Source: UBA1275 sp002323515 (GTDB lineage Bacteria > Bacteroidota > Rhodothermia > Balneolales > Balneolaceae). From it: a stretch of 64,000 bases of DNA. Location of the stretch: the NCBI GenBank assembly GCA_964007875.1, contig CAXGAH010000004.1:1-64000 (forward strand), in the 5' to 3' direction. Below, piece after piece: positions 36,409 through 44,979 of the stretch. The position numbers and the translations under genes were made by a program. Within the stretch, counting starts at the first letter, position 1, and every line of letters starts with the position of its first letter. Under the pieces are notes generated by a model. The model ran no database searches. It was not told where the DNA came from and saw only the letters and a list, made by a program, of their open reading frames with translations.

Positions 36409-37083
36409 ATGGAAACTTTTGCGGTCATTGGAAGCGGGAAAACAGGCAGTTACGTAGTCCAGGCGTTAGGTGATCGCTGTGTGGCTGTATTTGGACAATC
36501 CAAGCCCATTCAGCCTGAAAATTTCCCAATGGTTGACGCAATTATAGCTTTTGTGCCAGGTCCAGCCGTTCAATGTCTTATTCCTACTCTCATGGAAATA
36601 GGTAAGCCAGTGGTTTGGGGGAGTACAGGCTTCGAATGGCCATCCGATATTGATGAGCAACTCAAAAAACGTAGGCTAAAGTGGGCGCACGGGCAAAATT
36701 TCAGTATGGGTATGCAGGTAATCCGACGAGCGCTACAATCTATGTCAACGGATTTGGCGCGGTTAGATCAGACAAGCGTATGTATTAAGGATATCCATCA
36801 TACCGGAAAGTTAGATGCACCCAGTGGAACCGCTCTAAAGTGGCAACAATGGCTTGGCAACGATTATCCTATTAGCTCCGAGCGGGTGGGTGATATACGT
36901 GGAATACATGAGCTACTCATCGAAACCACTGGAGAACAAATGAGTGTGAGGCATCAAGCAAAGGATCGTTCTATCTTTGCTTCCGGAGCTATTTGGGCAG
37001 CAGAGCAATTGAACGATTTTGGAGAAAATGGATTACTTACATTTGAATACTTATTTGATAAGGTGAATGAACATGGTGTATAA
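36409..37083 (+). CDS. dapB: 4-hydroxy-tetrahydrodipicolinate reductase
   Basis: DapB reduces the DapA product with NAD(P)H to tetrahydrodipicolinate in the lysine and diaminopimelate route. The 224-residue protein has the dinucleotide loop VIGSGKTGSYV near the start, NFSMGMQV around residue 98 and the catalytic HHTGKLDAPSGTALK region (about 129-143). It is shorter than the E. coli enzyme, as is common in this group of bacteria. Its end overlaps the dapA start by 17 bases. Confidence 0.92.
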   Translation: METFAVIGSGKTGSYVVQALGDRCVAVFGQSKPIQPENFPMVDAIIAFVPGPAVQCLIPTLMEIGKPVVWGSTGFEWPSDIDEQLKKRRLKWAHGQNFSMGMQVIRRALQSMSTDLARLDQTSVCIKDIHHTGKLDAPSGTALKWQQWLGNDYPISSERVGDIRGIHELLIETTGEQMSVRHQAKDRSIFASGAIWAAEQLNDFGENGLLTFEYLFDKVNEHGV

Positions 37084-37969
37084 TGTTAATCAACTGCAAG
37101 AATTTCCAATTTGGACAGCGCTAATAACACCGTTTCTCGATGATGGGTGCATAGATTTTGAAACTCTAGAGAAGCTGGTAATGACCCAGTCAAAAGCCCG
37201 AAACGGGCTGTTACTCTTAGGTAGTACAGGCGAGGGGTTAAATATCCGACTCGAGCAAAAAAAGGCGGTGATTAGTTTTTGCACCCGATTAGATATAAAG
37301 GTACCCATTATGGCGGGTTTGGGAGGGTTTTTACTAGAAGAACAGCTTCATTTTATGCGCTATTGCGAAGTTGAAGAGGTTGATGCTTTTCTACTAGTCG
37401 CTCCAATCTATGCAAAACCCAAAAAAGAAGGGCAAATGGCCTGGTTTTCCCATCTGATGAAAGCCACTAAAACCCCATGTATGCTGTATAATGTACCATC
37501 TAGGACAGGCATTCACATGGACCCAGAGGTACCTGCAAATATATTTGCTACTTTCCCTCATTATCTAGGGCTTAAGGAAGCCAGTGGGAATCTGGATCAT
37601 GTTCGAGCTTTCAAGGCCGCGGCACCTAAAAGTCCATTGTATTGTGGAGATGATAATTTGATTAAAGAATTTGTGGCCGCAGGAGCGATTGGTCATGTAT
37701 CTGTTGCCTCTAATGTATGGCCAGAGAAGACATATCACTACTGGAAATTATGCAACCTAGATCCATCGAAACTGTTGAAAGAGTGGGCTTCTATAGTGGA
37801 AACCTTATTTCATGCGCCCAGTCCAATACCCGCTAAAGCCATTATGCAGCATAAAGGTCAGATTCCATCAGCTCACGTTCGCCTACCCTTAGACTTCAAC
37901 GATTTACAACCAGAAACTCTACAGACCCTTATTGAGGCCGATAAGGTACTTCAAGACTGGGAATCCTAA
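37067..37969 (+). CDS. dapA: 4-hydroxy-tetrahydrodipicolinate synthase
   Basis: DapA condenses pyruvate with aspartate semialdehyde. The 300-residue TIM-barrel shows the phosphate-binding GSTGEGLN, the tyrosine in LYNVPSRTG, and the Schiff-base lysine in LGLKEASGN. GDDNLIKEFVAAGAIGHVS near residue 205 is also typical. An alternative start at the third codon (Met, 37073) is equally possible. It overlaps the end of dapB. Membership of the wider aldolase family (for example NanA) is ruled unlikely by the neighbouring lysC, dapB and dapD. Confidence 0.93.
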   Translation: MNMVYNVNQLQEFPIWTALITPFLDDGCIDFETLEKLVMTQSKARNGLLLLGSTGEGLNIRLEQKKAVISFCTRLDIKVPIMAGLGGFLLEEQLHFMRYCEVEEVDAFLLVAPIYAKPKKEGQMAWFSHLMKATKTPCMLYNVPSRTGIHMDPEVPANIFATFPHYLGLKEASGNLDHVRAFKAAAPKSPLYCGDDNLIKEFVAAGAIGHVSVASNVWPEKTYHYWKLCNLDPSKLLKEWASIVETLFHAPSPIPAKAIMQHKGQIPSAHVRLPLDFNDLQPETLQTLIEADKVLQDWES

Positions 37970-37987
37970 ATATATAAGCTAAGAATA

Positions 37988-38734
37988 ATGAATTACGAAG
38001 AAATTTTAGATGCGCTAGAAACTGGAAGTATGCGGGCAGCATCACCTAGTAAGGATGGATGGGTGGTAAATATTGAAGTTAAGCAGGCCATACTGCAATC
38101 TTTTAAAGAGGGAGTGAATACCTCTTATGAAGGGATTTACGAGGGCTTCGTAGACAAGCACAATTTACCCCCCCAATACTTTAGCCCAGAAGATCGGGTT
38201 CGACTCGTTCCCGGCGGTTCTTCGGTGCGTCGAGGAGCCTATATAGCGCCCTCCGTAATCATCATGCCCCCGGCATACATTAACGTAGGAGCGTATGTAG
38301 GTGAGGGTTCCATGGTCGATTCCCATGCCTTGGTAGGCTCATGTGCACAGGTAGGAAAAGGCGTTCATTTATCGGCGGCAGTGCAACTTGGGGGAGTTTT
38401 AGAACCCATTGGTATGCACCCAGTCATCATAGAGGATGAATGTTTTATTGGCGCTGGAGTATCTATAGTTGAAGGGATTATGGTTCAGAAAAGAGCCATT
38501 ATTGCCCCAGGTGTGATTCTCTCAAAATCTATTCCCGTTTACGATGCGGTTAAAGAGGAAATACGTCCAAGGGGTGAGGCCATTCCTGAAGGAGCGGTTG
38601 TAATACCGGGCTCCCGTCCCATGAAAGGAGATTGGGCTAACTCACAAGGGCTTAGCATGCAGTGTCCCATCATTGTCAAATATCGAGATCAATCCACTGA
38701 CGCATCCACTGAACTAGAGCAAGCACTCAGGTAA
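37988..38734 (+). CDS. dapD: tetrahydrodipicolinate N-succinyltransferase
   Basis: DapD acylates tetrahydrodipicolinate with succinyl-CoA, committing the cell to the succinylase branch. The 248-residue protein has an N-terminal helical part and a left-handed beta-helix of hexapeptide repeats (about residues 85-220), with RRGAYIAPSVIIMPPAYINVG and MVDSHALVGSCAQVG. A shorter form than the 274-residue E. coli DapD. DapC, DapE and DapF are not in the window. Confidence 0.93.
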   Translation: MNYEEILDALETGSMRAASPSKDGWVVNIEVKQAILQSFKEGVNTSYEGIYEGFVDKHNLPPQYFSPEDRVRLVPGGSSVRRGAYIAPSVIIMPPAYINVGAYVGEGSMVDSHALVGSCAQVGKGVHLSAAVQLGGVLEPIGMHPVIIEDECFIGAGVSIVEGIMVQKRAIIAPGVILSKSIPVYDAVKEEIRPRGEAIPEGAVVIPGSRPMKGDWANSQGLSMQCPIIVKYRDQSTDASTELEQALR

Positions 38735-38744
38735 GGCTTTCCGA

Positions 38745-38773
38745 ATCCTTCAAAACTCCCCAGTTTGAAGGAT
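38745..38773 (+). terminator. hairpin after dapD
   Basis: A perfect 10-bp inverted repeat, ATCCTTCAAA and TTTGAAGGAT, with a 9-base loop, lies 10 bases past dapD at the end of the lysC-dap operon. No T-run follows, so it may stabilise the transcript end or be a factor-dependent terminator rather than a simple intrinsic one. Confidence 0.45.
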
Positions 38774-38864
38774 GAGTGCCCGGGTTCATGTCTGACTCCT
38801 CGGATTCTTGTGTATAAGTCCGCTATGTATTTTTTTGGGTGGACCAAGCAACTTTAAAGAGGCA

Positions 38865-39116
38865 CTAAGCAGATAAAGGAAGTAAAAAAATATGCTCGAA
38901 ATCTAAGTCTAGTTCTTCCAACAAGGGAGCCGCGAATTCTTCGATTTCCTCCTCTGAGTAATCCGCTAAACCCTCTACATAGACATACAAGGAGTTGTTG
39001 AGATCGTCGATGCGGTAGTTAGCATCGGTTGACTCAAAACTATCTTTAAGCGCTTGTACAAGCAGATCTACATCCTGCTCAAAGGATTGGTACTCGTGTT
39101 CTTCTTTGGTTTGCAT
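38865..39116 (-). CDS. small acidic hypothetical protein
   Basis: An 83-residue acidic protein starting MQTKEEHEYQSFEQDVDLLV is proposed. It is rich in Asp and Glu, has no signal, and looks soluble. An earlier Met at 39179 would add 21 residues but overlap the anmK start, so the start at 39116 is preferred. It is divergent from anmK with a 42-base gap. No known family is recognised. Confidence 0.55.
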   Translation of the reverse strand: MQTKEEHEYQSFEQDVDLLVQALKDSFESTDANYRIDDLNNSLYVYVEGLADYSEEEIEEFAAPLLEELDLDFEHIFLLPLSA

Positions 39117-39158
39117 GGCGTAATGATTATTTTCGATAAAATATTGCACAAAGGCTCC

Positions 39159-40307
39159 ATGAACAAGCACTTTAAACAAATTTATGAACTCTCACACGAA
39201 CCTGTCCGTCGGGTTATTGGTCTCATGTCAGGCACCTCATTAGATGGCCTAGATATTGCCTATTGTCATTGTTCCGAACAGGGATTAGAAGTGAAAGAAC
39301 ACCTTACGGTACCCTATGATGAAAAAATACGTTCTCTATTGGTATCGGTTCAATCAAAGGAAAAAGTCCCACTAGGTACCTTGTGCATTTTGCATACCAA
39401 GCTAGCTCATAGCTATGCGGCCTTTATCAAGATAGCATTAAAAAAATGGAATCTTACCAATAAAGATGTTGATTTCATTGGTTCTCACGGACAAACCGTT
39501 TATCATTTTCCTGCCAAAAAACGAACAGCAACCCTGCAAATAGTCGATGGGGATCAACTAGCCGTTGCATCAGGACTACCTGTAATTTCCGACTTCCGGC
39601 AAAAACACACTGCAGTGGGAGGGGAGGGAGCTCCTTTGGTTTCTTTGATGGACGAGGCGTTGTTTCGAGATGCTAAAATATCTCGAATGCTGTTGAACCT
39701 AGGGGGTATTGGTAATCTGAGTTGGTTGCCTTCAATCAACTCCGGATTGAAGGTGGTGAGCAGCGACACTGGACCCGCAAATACCCTAATAAATGAAGCT
39801 ATGTCCCTTTATTTTGGTAAAGAATACGACGAAGATGGGGCTGTTGCCAGGCAGGGCATGGTGAACAAAGAGTTTGTTAAAGCCTTATTGCAAGAAGATT
39901 TCTTCAAAGAAAATTTCCCTAAAACCACAGGACAAGAGATATTCAATTTAGGCTATATACATCATCAAATGGACAGTTTGGGAGTGCATCTTCAACCCAA
40001 AGATTTAGTGGCAACCCTCACCCAGTTTACCATAGATAGTGTGGCATTGGCTATGAAAAAAATAAGTTACGATAGTCCTTTTGAATGGTATGTGAGTGGA
40101 GGCGGGATATATAACAAGGTGATTATGGAAGGTTTAAGAGCCTACTTTCCTAAACATCCACAGCGATATATTGAGGAACTCGGGCTTCCTCCAGATGCAA
40201 AAGAAGCGGCGCTCATCGCTTTTTTAGCTGATGCGATGATTATGGGTAAAACGTTTCGTGTAAACGATCGAGAAGTTTACTTGGGTAAGCTTTCGCTGGC
40301 CATTTAA
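39159..40307 (+). CDS. anmK: anhydro-N-acetylmuramic acid kinase
   Basis: AnmK opens and phosphorylates 1,6-anhydro-MurNAc released from cell-wall turnover, giving MurNAc-6-phosphate. The protein starts MNKHFKQIYELSHEP, with GLMSGTSLDGLDIA (about 20-33), DFIGSHGQTVYH, and RMLLNLGGIGNLSWLP further on, all typical. With this start it has 382 residues, normal for the family. A longer start at 39054 would overlap the divergent small gene and adds a non-conserved extension, so it was not used. MurQ is not nearby. Confidence 0.93.
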   Translation: MNKHFKQIYELSHEPVRRVIGLMSGTSLDGLDIAYCHCSEQGLEVKEHLTVPYDEKIRSLLVSVQSKEKVPLGTLCILHTKLAHSYAAFIKIALKKWNLTNKDVDFIGSHGQTVYHFPAKKRTATLQIVDGDQLAVASGLPVISDFRQKHTAVGGEGAPLVSLMDEALFRDAKISRMLLNLGGIGNLSWLPSINSGLKVVSSDTGPANTLINEAMSLYFGKEYDEDGAVARQGMVNKEFVKALLQEDFFKENFPKTTGQEIFNLGYIHHQMDSLGVHLQPKDLVATLTQFTIDSVALAMKKISYDSPFEWYVSGGGIYNKVIMEGLRAYFPKHPQRYIEELGLPPDAKEAALIAFLADAMIMGKTFRVNDREVYLGKLSLAI

Positions 40308-41848
40308 AGAGCTAAAAACATACGCATTATTCCCTGAACGGAATCGGACTGGCTGATTGTGTACATGCTAAGACCAACAAGTAGTGTATATATACCGAGC
40401 GACCAAAATAGATATTGTTTCCCACCTCTATAGGCTTCTTTAGTGCCTTGAATCGCTGAAAGAACAAAGCCAATCCACCACGTTAGTATGATCGAATAAA
40501 GAATGGTCATTCCATGGACTATTGAAAATTGGTTTACAAAGGCAATAAAAATGAATAGCAGTAAGATCAGGTTCAGGTGAATATTCCAACTATATATAAC
40601 GAAGATTTGTCGCATCGTTCGAAAGCCGCTTTTGGGAATTCGAAGTATCAGTAATTCAGCGAATTGTGTTACGAGTAGAATAAAACTTAATAGCCCCCAA
40701 AATAAAAAGGTGTTCGGGGAAAGTTTTGTTTGGCCCACTAAAAGATGCCCCAGGTAGGCCCAATCTAAAGCATTCCCATTACTCAGGCCCCAAATCACAC
40801 AACTCAGACTTACAACACCTGCACGTATCACAAATAATAGTAAGCCAATAGGGGAGTATCGTTCAGAGTAACGCAGCATATCGTCGATCAGAAAGCTATA
40901 ATTTATGAAATATCGGGTGGGCGTTTGCCTATAGACTTGAGATTGTTGATATAACCCTAAAAAGAGCAAAATAAGGATCACCATGAAGGGCTTACTCCAA
41001 TGTGTACTCACCTGGTCCAATTTTTCAGCTGGCTCTGCCAACATAAAATCTCCTGTATCATTCCAAAATACTAAACTTTCTTCCAAGCTTGGATGTGCTA
41101 AGAAAGCCTCATCCAGCCAAGTTGGAGTAAACCAAATGACTTGTGCTGCTGAATTAGATCGGAATGCGTTTTCTAATCGTACTAGATCATCCCACTTAAA
41201 CGGCGATTCAAAAATATAGGGCTTTGAAATCCATTGGGTTCGCGTGCTATCAGCGGTAAAACTTGGAGAGGTACTACCTTTAAATCCGGGTACAACATAA
41301 AACAATTCACCCGGGTTGAATTGTTTAAGAATTTGAGTTATTTGCGACCAACGTTGACTAAATAGACTATCCTGAAGTGGACTGTAGCGATGCATAAGGT
41401 GTCCAGTTATGGAGGGCTGTTGTCTTGCCAGCATCATGCCGGAGGCGTAATGATTGAGCAACGAATCTTGCTGCCTCTCAAGCTTGTAGGCATCTAGAAA
41501 CTGAACACCATAATCGATCACTAGATTTCCGCCCCATTGATTTGCAAGGGTAGAAAGCGTATTACCCTCTGAGAGTAGTTCAAGCGAAAAAATCAGCGTT
41601 TCAATACCTAAATCATGCAGAATGGAAAGATTAGAGTCAGGATTGCTAGGAGTACGTTGGGCCTTACCCACTTCATAGGAGGGTACCCAAAGCCCTAGTT
41701 CCTGAGCCCTACTGCTTGTGCTTTGAAAGCCGATTAATAAGGTGGTGACCCATAAAAAGACCACTCGAAAAAAAGCATCCCTAATAAAGGAAATTGGCCG
41801 TAATTTGGTCAGCTGAAAGAAATTGATGAAATCCAGGTTGACACGCAT
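40304..41848 (-). CDS. hypothetical polytopic membrane protein with large exported N-terminal domain
   Basis: I cannot name the family. The 514-residue protein has a signal or anchor (about residues 25-48), a soluble region (about 50-285) reminiscent of a TIM-barrel-like or glycosidase-like fold by its alternating pattern only, and then about six transmembrane helices (from about residue 287 to the end). The C-terminal membrane part resembles the DUF4271 family in topology. It is convergent with anmK (4-base overlap) and follows miaB by 8 bases, so it is probably co-transcribed with miaB. Confidence 0.65.
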   Translation of the reverse strand: MRVNLDFINFFQLTKLRPISFIRDAFFRVVFLWVTTLLIGFQSTSSRAQELGLWVPSYEVGKAQRTPSNPDSNLSILHDLGIETLIFSLELLSEGNTLSTLANQWGGNLVIDYGVQFLDAYKLERQQDSLLNHYASGMMLARQQPSITGHLMHRYSPLQDSLFSQRWSQITQILKQFNPGELFYVVPGFKGSTSPSFTADSTRTQWISKPYIFESPFKWDDLVRLENAFRSNSAAQVIWFTPTWLDEAFLAHPSLEESLVFWNDTGDFMLAEPAEKLDQVSTHWSKPFMVILILLFLGLYQQSQVYRQTPTRYFINYSFLIDDMLRYSERYSPIGLLLFVIRAGVVSLSCVIWGLSNGNALDWAYLGHLLVGQTKLSPNTFLFWGLLSFILLVTQFAELLILRIPKSGFRTMRQIFVIYSWNIHLNLILLLFIFIAFVNQFSIVHGMTILYSIILTWWIGFVLSAIQGTKEAYRGGKQYLFWSLGIYTLLVGLSMYTISQSDSVQGIMRMFLAL

Positions 41849-41856
41849 AATACCGT

Positions 41857-43236
41857 TTATGCTTCCAAGACGGCCGAATAATACGCTCCAAGACTGGTCT
41901 TGGCTATAGGTTTCGCAATGAGTGTGGCAGAAGTTGCTCCGGTTATTTCTACTTCCACATAATCGCCTTTCTTAAATTCGTTACGATCAAAGACAACTAC
42001 TTTGTTTGTATCGGTTCGACCACTCATTTGCTGCTCGGAACGTTTTGATGTACCCTCAACCAGCACCACATGCCGCTGCCCAATTTCATTTTGGTTACGT
42101 CTATGTTGTATGGACATTTGTTGACTTATTATTTCGGATAAACGACGTTTTTTCACTTCTTCTAGGACATCGTCCTCAAACTTTCTATACGCCAGGGTCC
42201 GCTCGCGCTCTGAGTACGCAAACATGTAGGCTAGATCGTACTCAACTTCTCGCATGAGTGATAAAGTCTGCTGATGTTCTTCTTCGGTTTCTCCACAAAA
42301 GCCAGCAATAATATCGGTAGACAGGGAGAGCCTTGGAATAATTCTCTTCATTTTTTCGATGAGCTGAAGATACTGATCACGAGTATAGGGTCGACGCATG
42401 CGTTCTAACATACTGTCGCTTCCTGCCTGGGCTGGAATATGAATATAGTTACACAGGTTGGGGCGTTCTGCTATGAGATAGAGTAGTTCGTCTGGGAAAT
42501 CTTTGGGATGAGGAGAGGAGAAACGAAATCTCATTTCAGGATCTAATAGACTAGCTTTGTCCATAAGAGTACTGAATGTGTGATTGCCATCTTTGTAGGA
42601 ATTTACGTTTTGCCCCAACAAAGTCACTTCTTTGTATCCTTGATCAGAAAGTTGTCGAATCTCTTTCAGTATGCTTTCTAGGGGCCGACTTCGTTCTCGG
42701 CCACGAGTAAATGGTACCACACAAAATGAACACATGTTATCGCAGCCTCGCATGATAGACACAAAAGCACTTACTCCGTTACCGGCGGTTCGCACAGGGG
42801 CAATATCGGCGTAGGTTTCTTCCAGGGAAAGCAATACATTTACTGCTTTACGGCCGTCTTCTACTTCTTCGATAAGTCGGGGAATATCTCTGTAAGCATC
42901 GGGGCCTACCACAATATCTACCAGCTGCTCTTCTTCTATAATCTGGTCTTTAATTCGTTCGGCCATGCACCCCAACACTCCGATCGTTAACGATTTATTT
43001 TGCGCTTTGAGACCTCTAAATTCTTTTAACCGGTTCCACACTTTTGTTTCTGCATTTTCACGAATGGAACAGGTGTTCACTAAAATAATATCAGCAAATT
43101 CAGCATCGCTAACTGGATTCATTCCCTTTTCTAGCAAAATGGCATTCACGATCTCAGAATCTGCAAAATTCATCTGGCATCCGTAGGTTTCTATGTAGAA
43201 GGACTTTGTTTTTATATCTAATTGATTTTCTTTCAT
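41857..43236 (-). CDS. miaB: tRNA-2-methylthio-N6-dimethylallyladenosine synthase
   Basis: MiaB adds a methylthio group to i6A37 of tRNAs, a radical-SAM reaction. The 459-residue protein has the N-terminal UPF0004 domain with CQMNFADSEIV and further cysteines in NTCSIR and LGCMAERI, the radical-SAM motif CDNMCSFC (CxxxCxxC) with PFTRGRERSRP after it, and a C-terminal TRAM domain of about 65 residues. The RGRERSRP element separates MiaB from MtaB and RimO. The AT-rich island begins just upstream of its start. Confidence 0.95.
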   Translation of the reverse strand: MKENQLDIKTKSFYIETYGCQMNFADSEIVNAILLEKGMNPVSDAEFADIILVNTCSIRENAETKVWNRLKEFRGLKAQNKSLTIGVLGCMAERIKDQIIEEEQLVDIVVGPDAYRDIPRLIEEVEDGRKAVNVLLSLEETYADIAPVRTAGNGVSAFVSIMRGCDNMCSFCVVPFTRGRERSRPLESILKEIRQLSDQGYKEVTLLGQNVNSYKDGNHTFSTLMDKASLLDPEMRFRFSSPHPKDFPDELLYLIAERPNLCNYIHIPAQAGSDSMLERMRRPYTRDQYLQLIEKMKRIIPRLSLSTDIIAGFCGETEEEHQQTLSLMREVEYDLAYMFAYSERERTLAYRKFEDDVLEEVKKRRLSEIISQQMSIQHRRNQNEIGQRHVVLVEGTSKRSEQQMSGRTDTNKVVVFDRNEFKKGDYVEVEITGATSATLIAKPIAKTSLGAYYSAVLEA

Positions 43237-43477
43237 TTATAAAAACTTATTTGTGATGGTAAATGTGATTTATAATGTAAAACGATTTAACATCTATATA
43301 CTATTATTTTCTAATGACTTAAATACTAGAATGTGGTTTCATTTAAGGATGATATGACGGTAAAACTTTTCTCTAAAATATATCAAATCATTTACCATCA
43401 TATTTCAAAGATACAAAAAAAGGTGTGGTTTTTACACCAACTCCTTTTCTACATCACAAATAAGAATAACCACTCCT

Positions 43478-43795
43478 CTACTCTTTTTGTAAATCTAAAT
43501 TTATCACATCTATCTTATCACTTATATCCTTCATCTCTATAAGCTTCTTTTTTAATAAAAAAGATATAATGCTAACTGATTTTATTAGAGTTCTATTTTT
43601 CCATTTAGAGCTCGTTCAATCATCATTTGATAATTCTAATAGATGATTGATTAAGAATACATCGGTGTATCCCATTAAACCCATTAATCCCATCTTTTGT
43701 AGTGTTTCTATTACACTATAGATTTCATATGATTTTATATCCATAGTTAGTTTGTTTAGTTCTAACTTTAAATATGTTCTTTTTCTTTTTTCCAT
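43478..43795 (-). pseudogene. small frame interrupted by one in-frame TGA
   Basis: From ATG at 43795 a basic 59-residue frame (MEKRKRTYLKLELNKL..., with a YEIYSVIETLQKMGLMG region) ends in TGA at 43616-43618. The same frame then continues open for another 45 codons to TAG at 43478-43480 and still looks coding (MKDISDKIDVINLD at its end). In DNA this AT-rich, such a run of open codons is not expected by chance, so this may be one 105-codon gene split by a nonsense mutation, or TGA read-through. No family is recognised. Confidence 0.4.
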
Positions 43796-43872
43796 TCTTT
43801 ACTTCACTATTTTTTTTTGATTTTTAATGGGTGTGGGTTATGTTTTATTAAACTTTAATAATGTAGAGGTTG

Positions 43873-44049
43873 ATGGTAATCCTCAATAAAAACATTTTCT
43901 TAATTAGTTTGGTAATTCTGCTTTTAGGTATTTCTCTAAGAAGTGTATTACCCCATCAAGTTTTATTTTATTTACTTCTTGGTGTAGGATTTATTGTAAT
44001 GAGTTTTAGTTATATGACTTCTTATTCAACACCAAAACAGAAGAGTTAA
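43873..44049 (+). CDS. small membrane protein in AT-rich island
   Basis: This 58-residue frame starts MVILNKNIFLISLVILLLG and appears to have two transmembrane helices (about residues 8-22 and 30-46), ending in a short basic tail. It is the first of four consecutive plus-strand frames. No known family is recognised. Codon usage is strongly AT-rich like its neighbours. Confidence 0.45.
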   Translation: MVILNKNIFLISLVILLLGISLRSVLPHQVLFYLLLGVGFIVMSFSYMTSYSTPKQKS

Positions 44050-44089
44050 AGGAGTAAGGTTTTATTATTTAATCATATGGAGAAATTGT

Positions 44090-44272
44090 GTGAGAGAGTT
44101 TTTTATAAGAACTCAAAATATCAGATGGATTAGTTTTACAATTCTGATTTCAGTATTTGTTATTGTGAAACAACAAGATGTTGGATATATACTTATTAGG
44201 GTGTTTATTGTTTCAATTATTGGTTATTACATTGAAAGTTTGATGACTTCTAAATATGATGACTTACTTTAA
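44090..44272 (+). CDS. small membrane protein in AT-rich island (GTG start)
   Basis: This 60-residue frame starts at GTG with a GGAG ribosome-binding sequence 7 bases upstream, which supports the start. It reads MREFFIRTQNIRW, followed by hydrophobic ISFTILISVFVIV and, after a short polar loop, a second span ILIRVFIVSIIGYY. The pattern of two short helices resembles the preceding frame, but no sequence similarity is obvious. No family is recognised. Confidence 0.5.
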   Translation: MREFFIRTQNIRWISFTILISVFVIVKQQDVGYILIRVFIVSIIGYYIESLMTSKYDDLL

Positions 44273-44289
44273 CCCTTTACCAATAAATT

Positions 44290-44571
44290 ATGAATATCCA
44301 CCTATTGTCTATTATTTATAAATGGTTAAAAAAAACCACTAATGGAAACCAATTCTTAATCATTATTGGTGTTTCGGTATATGTATTTTTTGAAATTTTT
44401 GGTTATAGAATAAGAAAAGAATTATGGGAGAGTGGAAATATACCCTTACTTATTCTCTACTACTCACCATTAGTTTTGATTTCATTATACCTTTTCTATA
44501 ATTACCAAAAGGGTCTAAACAAAAAGATTAAAGAACAAGAAATGGAAAAAAATAAAAATGGTGAGGGATGA
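44290..44571 (+). CDS. small membrane protein in AT-rich island
   Basis: This 93-residue frame starts MNIHLLSIIYKWLKK, with two hydrophobic spans (about residues 22-38 and 52-69) and a charged, coiled-coil-like C-terminal tail rich in Lys and Glu. It lies 17 bases after the preceding frame, and its end overlaps the start region of the next frame if the latter begins at 44558. No family is recognised. Confidence 0.55.
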   Translation: MNIHLLSIIYKWLKKTTNGNQFLIIIGVSVYVFFEIFGYRIRKELWESGNIPLLILYYSPLVLISLYLFYNYQKGLNKKIKEQEMEKNKNGEG

Positions 44572-44575
44572 GGTT

Positions 44576-44941
44576 ATGGGGAAACTGAAAAAGAAAAATG
44601 TTTGGAATTACATACTAATAGTCATTGTAATTCTTGGAATACCCGTTGGGTATTTATCCTATTTACAAGATAAGAAAATGGATAAAATGGAAGAGGAACT
44701 TGATAAAAAAAAGATGGAACAAAAAGACCCTCACTCACAAGAAGAGTTCCCAATTGTTTCACTTCTCCAAACATTAAACGTGGATTCTAAGGCGTATAGG
44801 CAAAGCAGTATTGCGGGCGCTGTTAGCTGGTCTTGTTCATTATTAGACTTGGATATTGGGTTGATTCGCCTTAATCTGCGCGACGCACCGACCCAAGAAA
44901 TTACAGCGGTTGCCAATCCAATCTATCTGGGCCGGAGCTAG
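44576..44941 (+). CDS. membrane-anchored coiled-coil frame with a composition break
   Basis: From ATG at 44576 (an earlier ATG at 44558 overlaps the preceding frame) the 121-residue frame has a basic start, a transmembrane helix (residues 10-28) and a Lys/Glu-rich coiled coil (about 30-55). From about residue 70 the DNA becomes much richer in G and C, and the protein (for example AGAVSWSCSLLDLDIG) no longer resembles the front half. The gene may be a chimera made at the right boundary of the island, its original end lost. Confidence 0.4.
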   Translation: MGKLKKKNVWNYILIVIVILGIPVGYLSYLQDKKMDKMEEELDKKKMEQKDPHSQEEFPIVSLLQTLNVDSKAYRQSSIAGAVSWSCSLLDLDIGLIRLNLRDAPTQEITAVANPIYLGRS

Positions 44942-44979
44942 GCTCATATTATTAAATTTTTATCTACACCATATCGATC

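Larger units (their letters stand above)
43237..44941. other. AT-rich island of small ORFs between miaB and an exonuclease-like gene
   Basis: This 1.7-kb stretch is visibly much richer in A and T than its surroundings (several lines are near 20-27 percent G+C by eye). It holds only short frames: an interrupted minus-strand frame (43478-43795) and four plus-strand frames (43873-44941), three of which have clear transmembrane segments. The first 240 bases after miaB contain no convincing gene. Composition returns to normal at about 44780-44800, inside the last frame. No integrase, transposase, tRNA or terminal repeat was seen, so the mode of entry is unknown. Confidence 0.75.

Noticed and set aside
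39054..39158. Extended N-terminus of anmK
   Set aside because: It would overlap the divergent small gene and lies before the conserved start of the family; the ATG at 39159 gives the normal length.
43333..43542. Plus-strand frame of 69 codons in the AT-rich island
   Set aside because: Low-complexity, Ser/His/Leu-rich, with no ribosome-binding site, and its end overlaps the better-supported minus-strand frame at 43478-43795.
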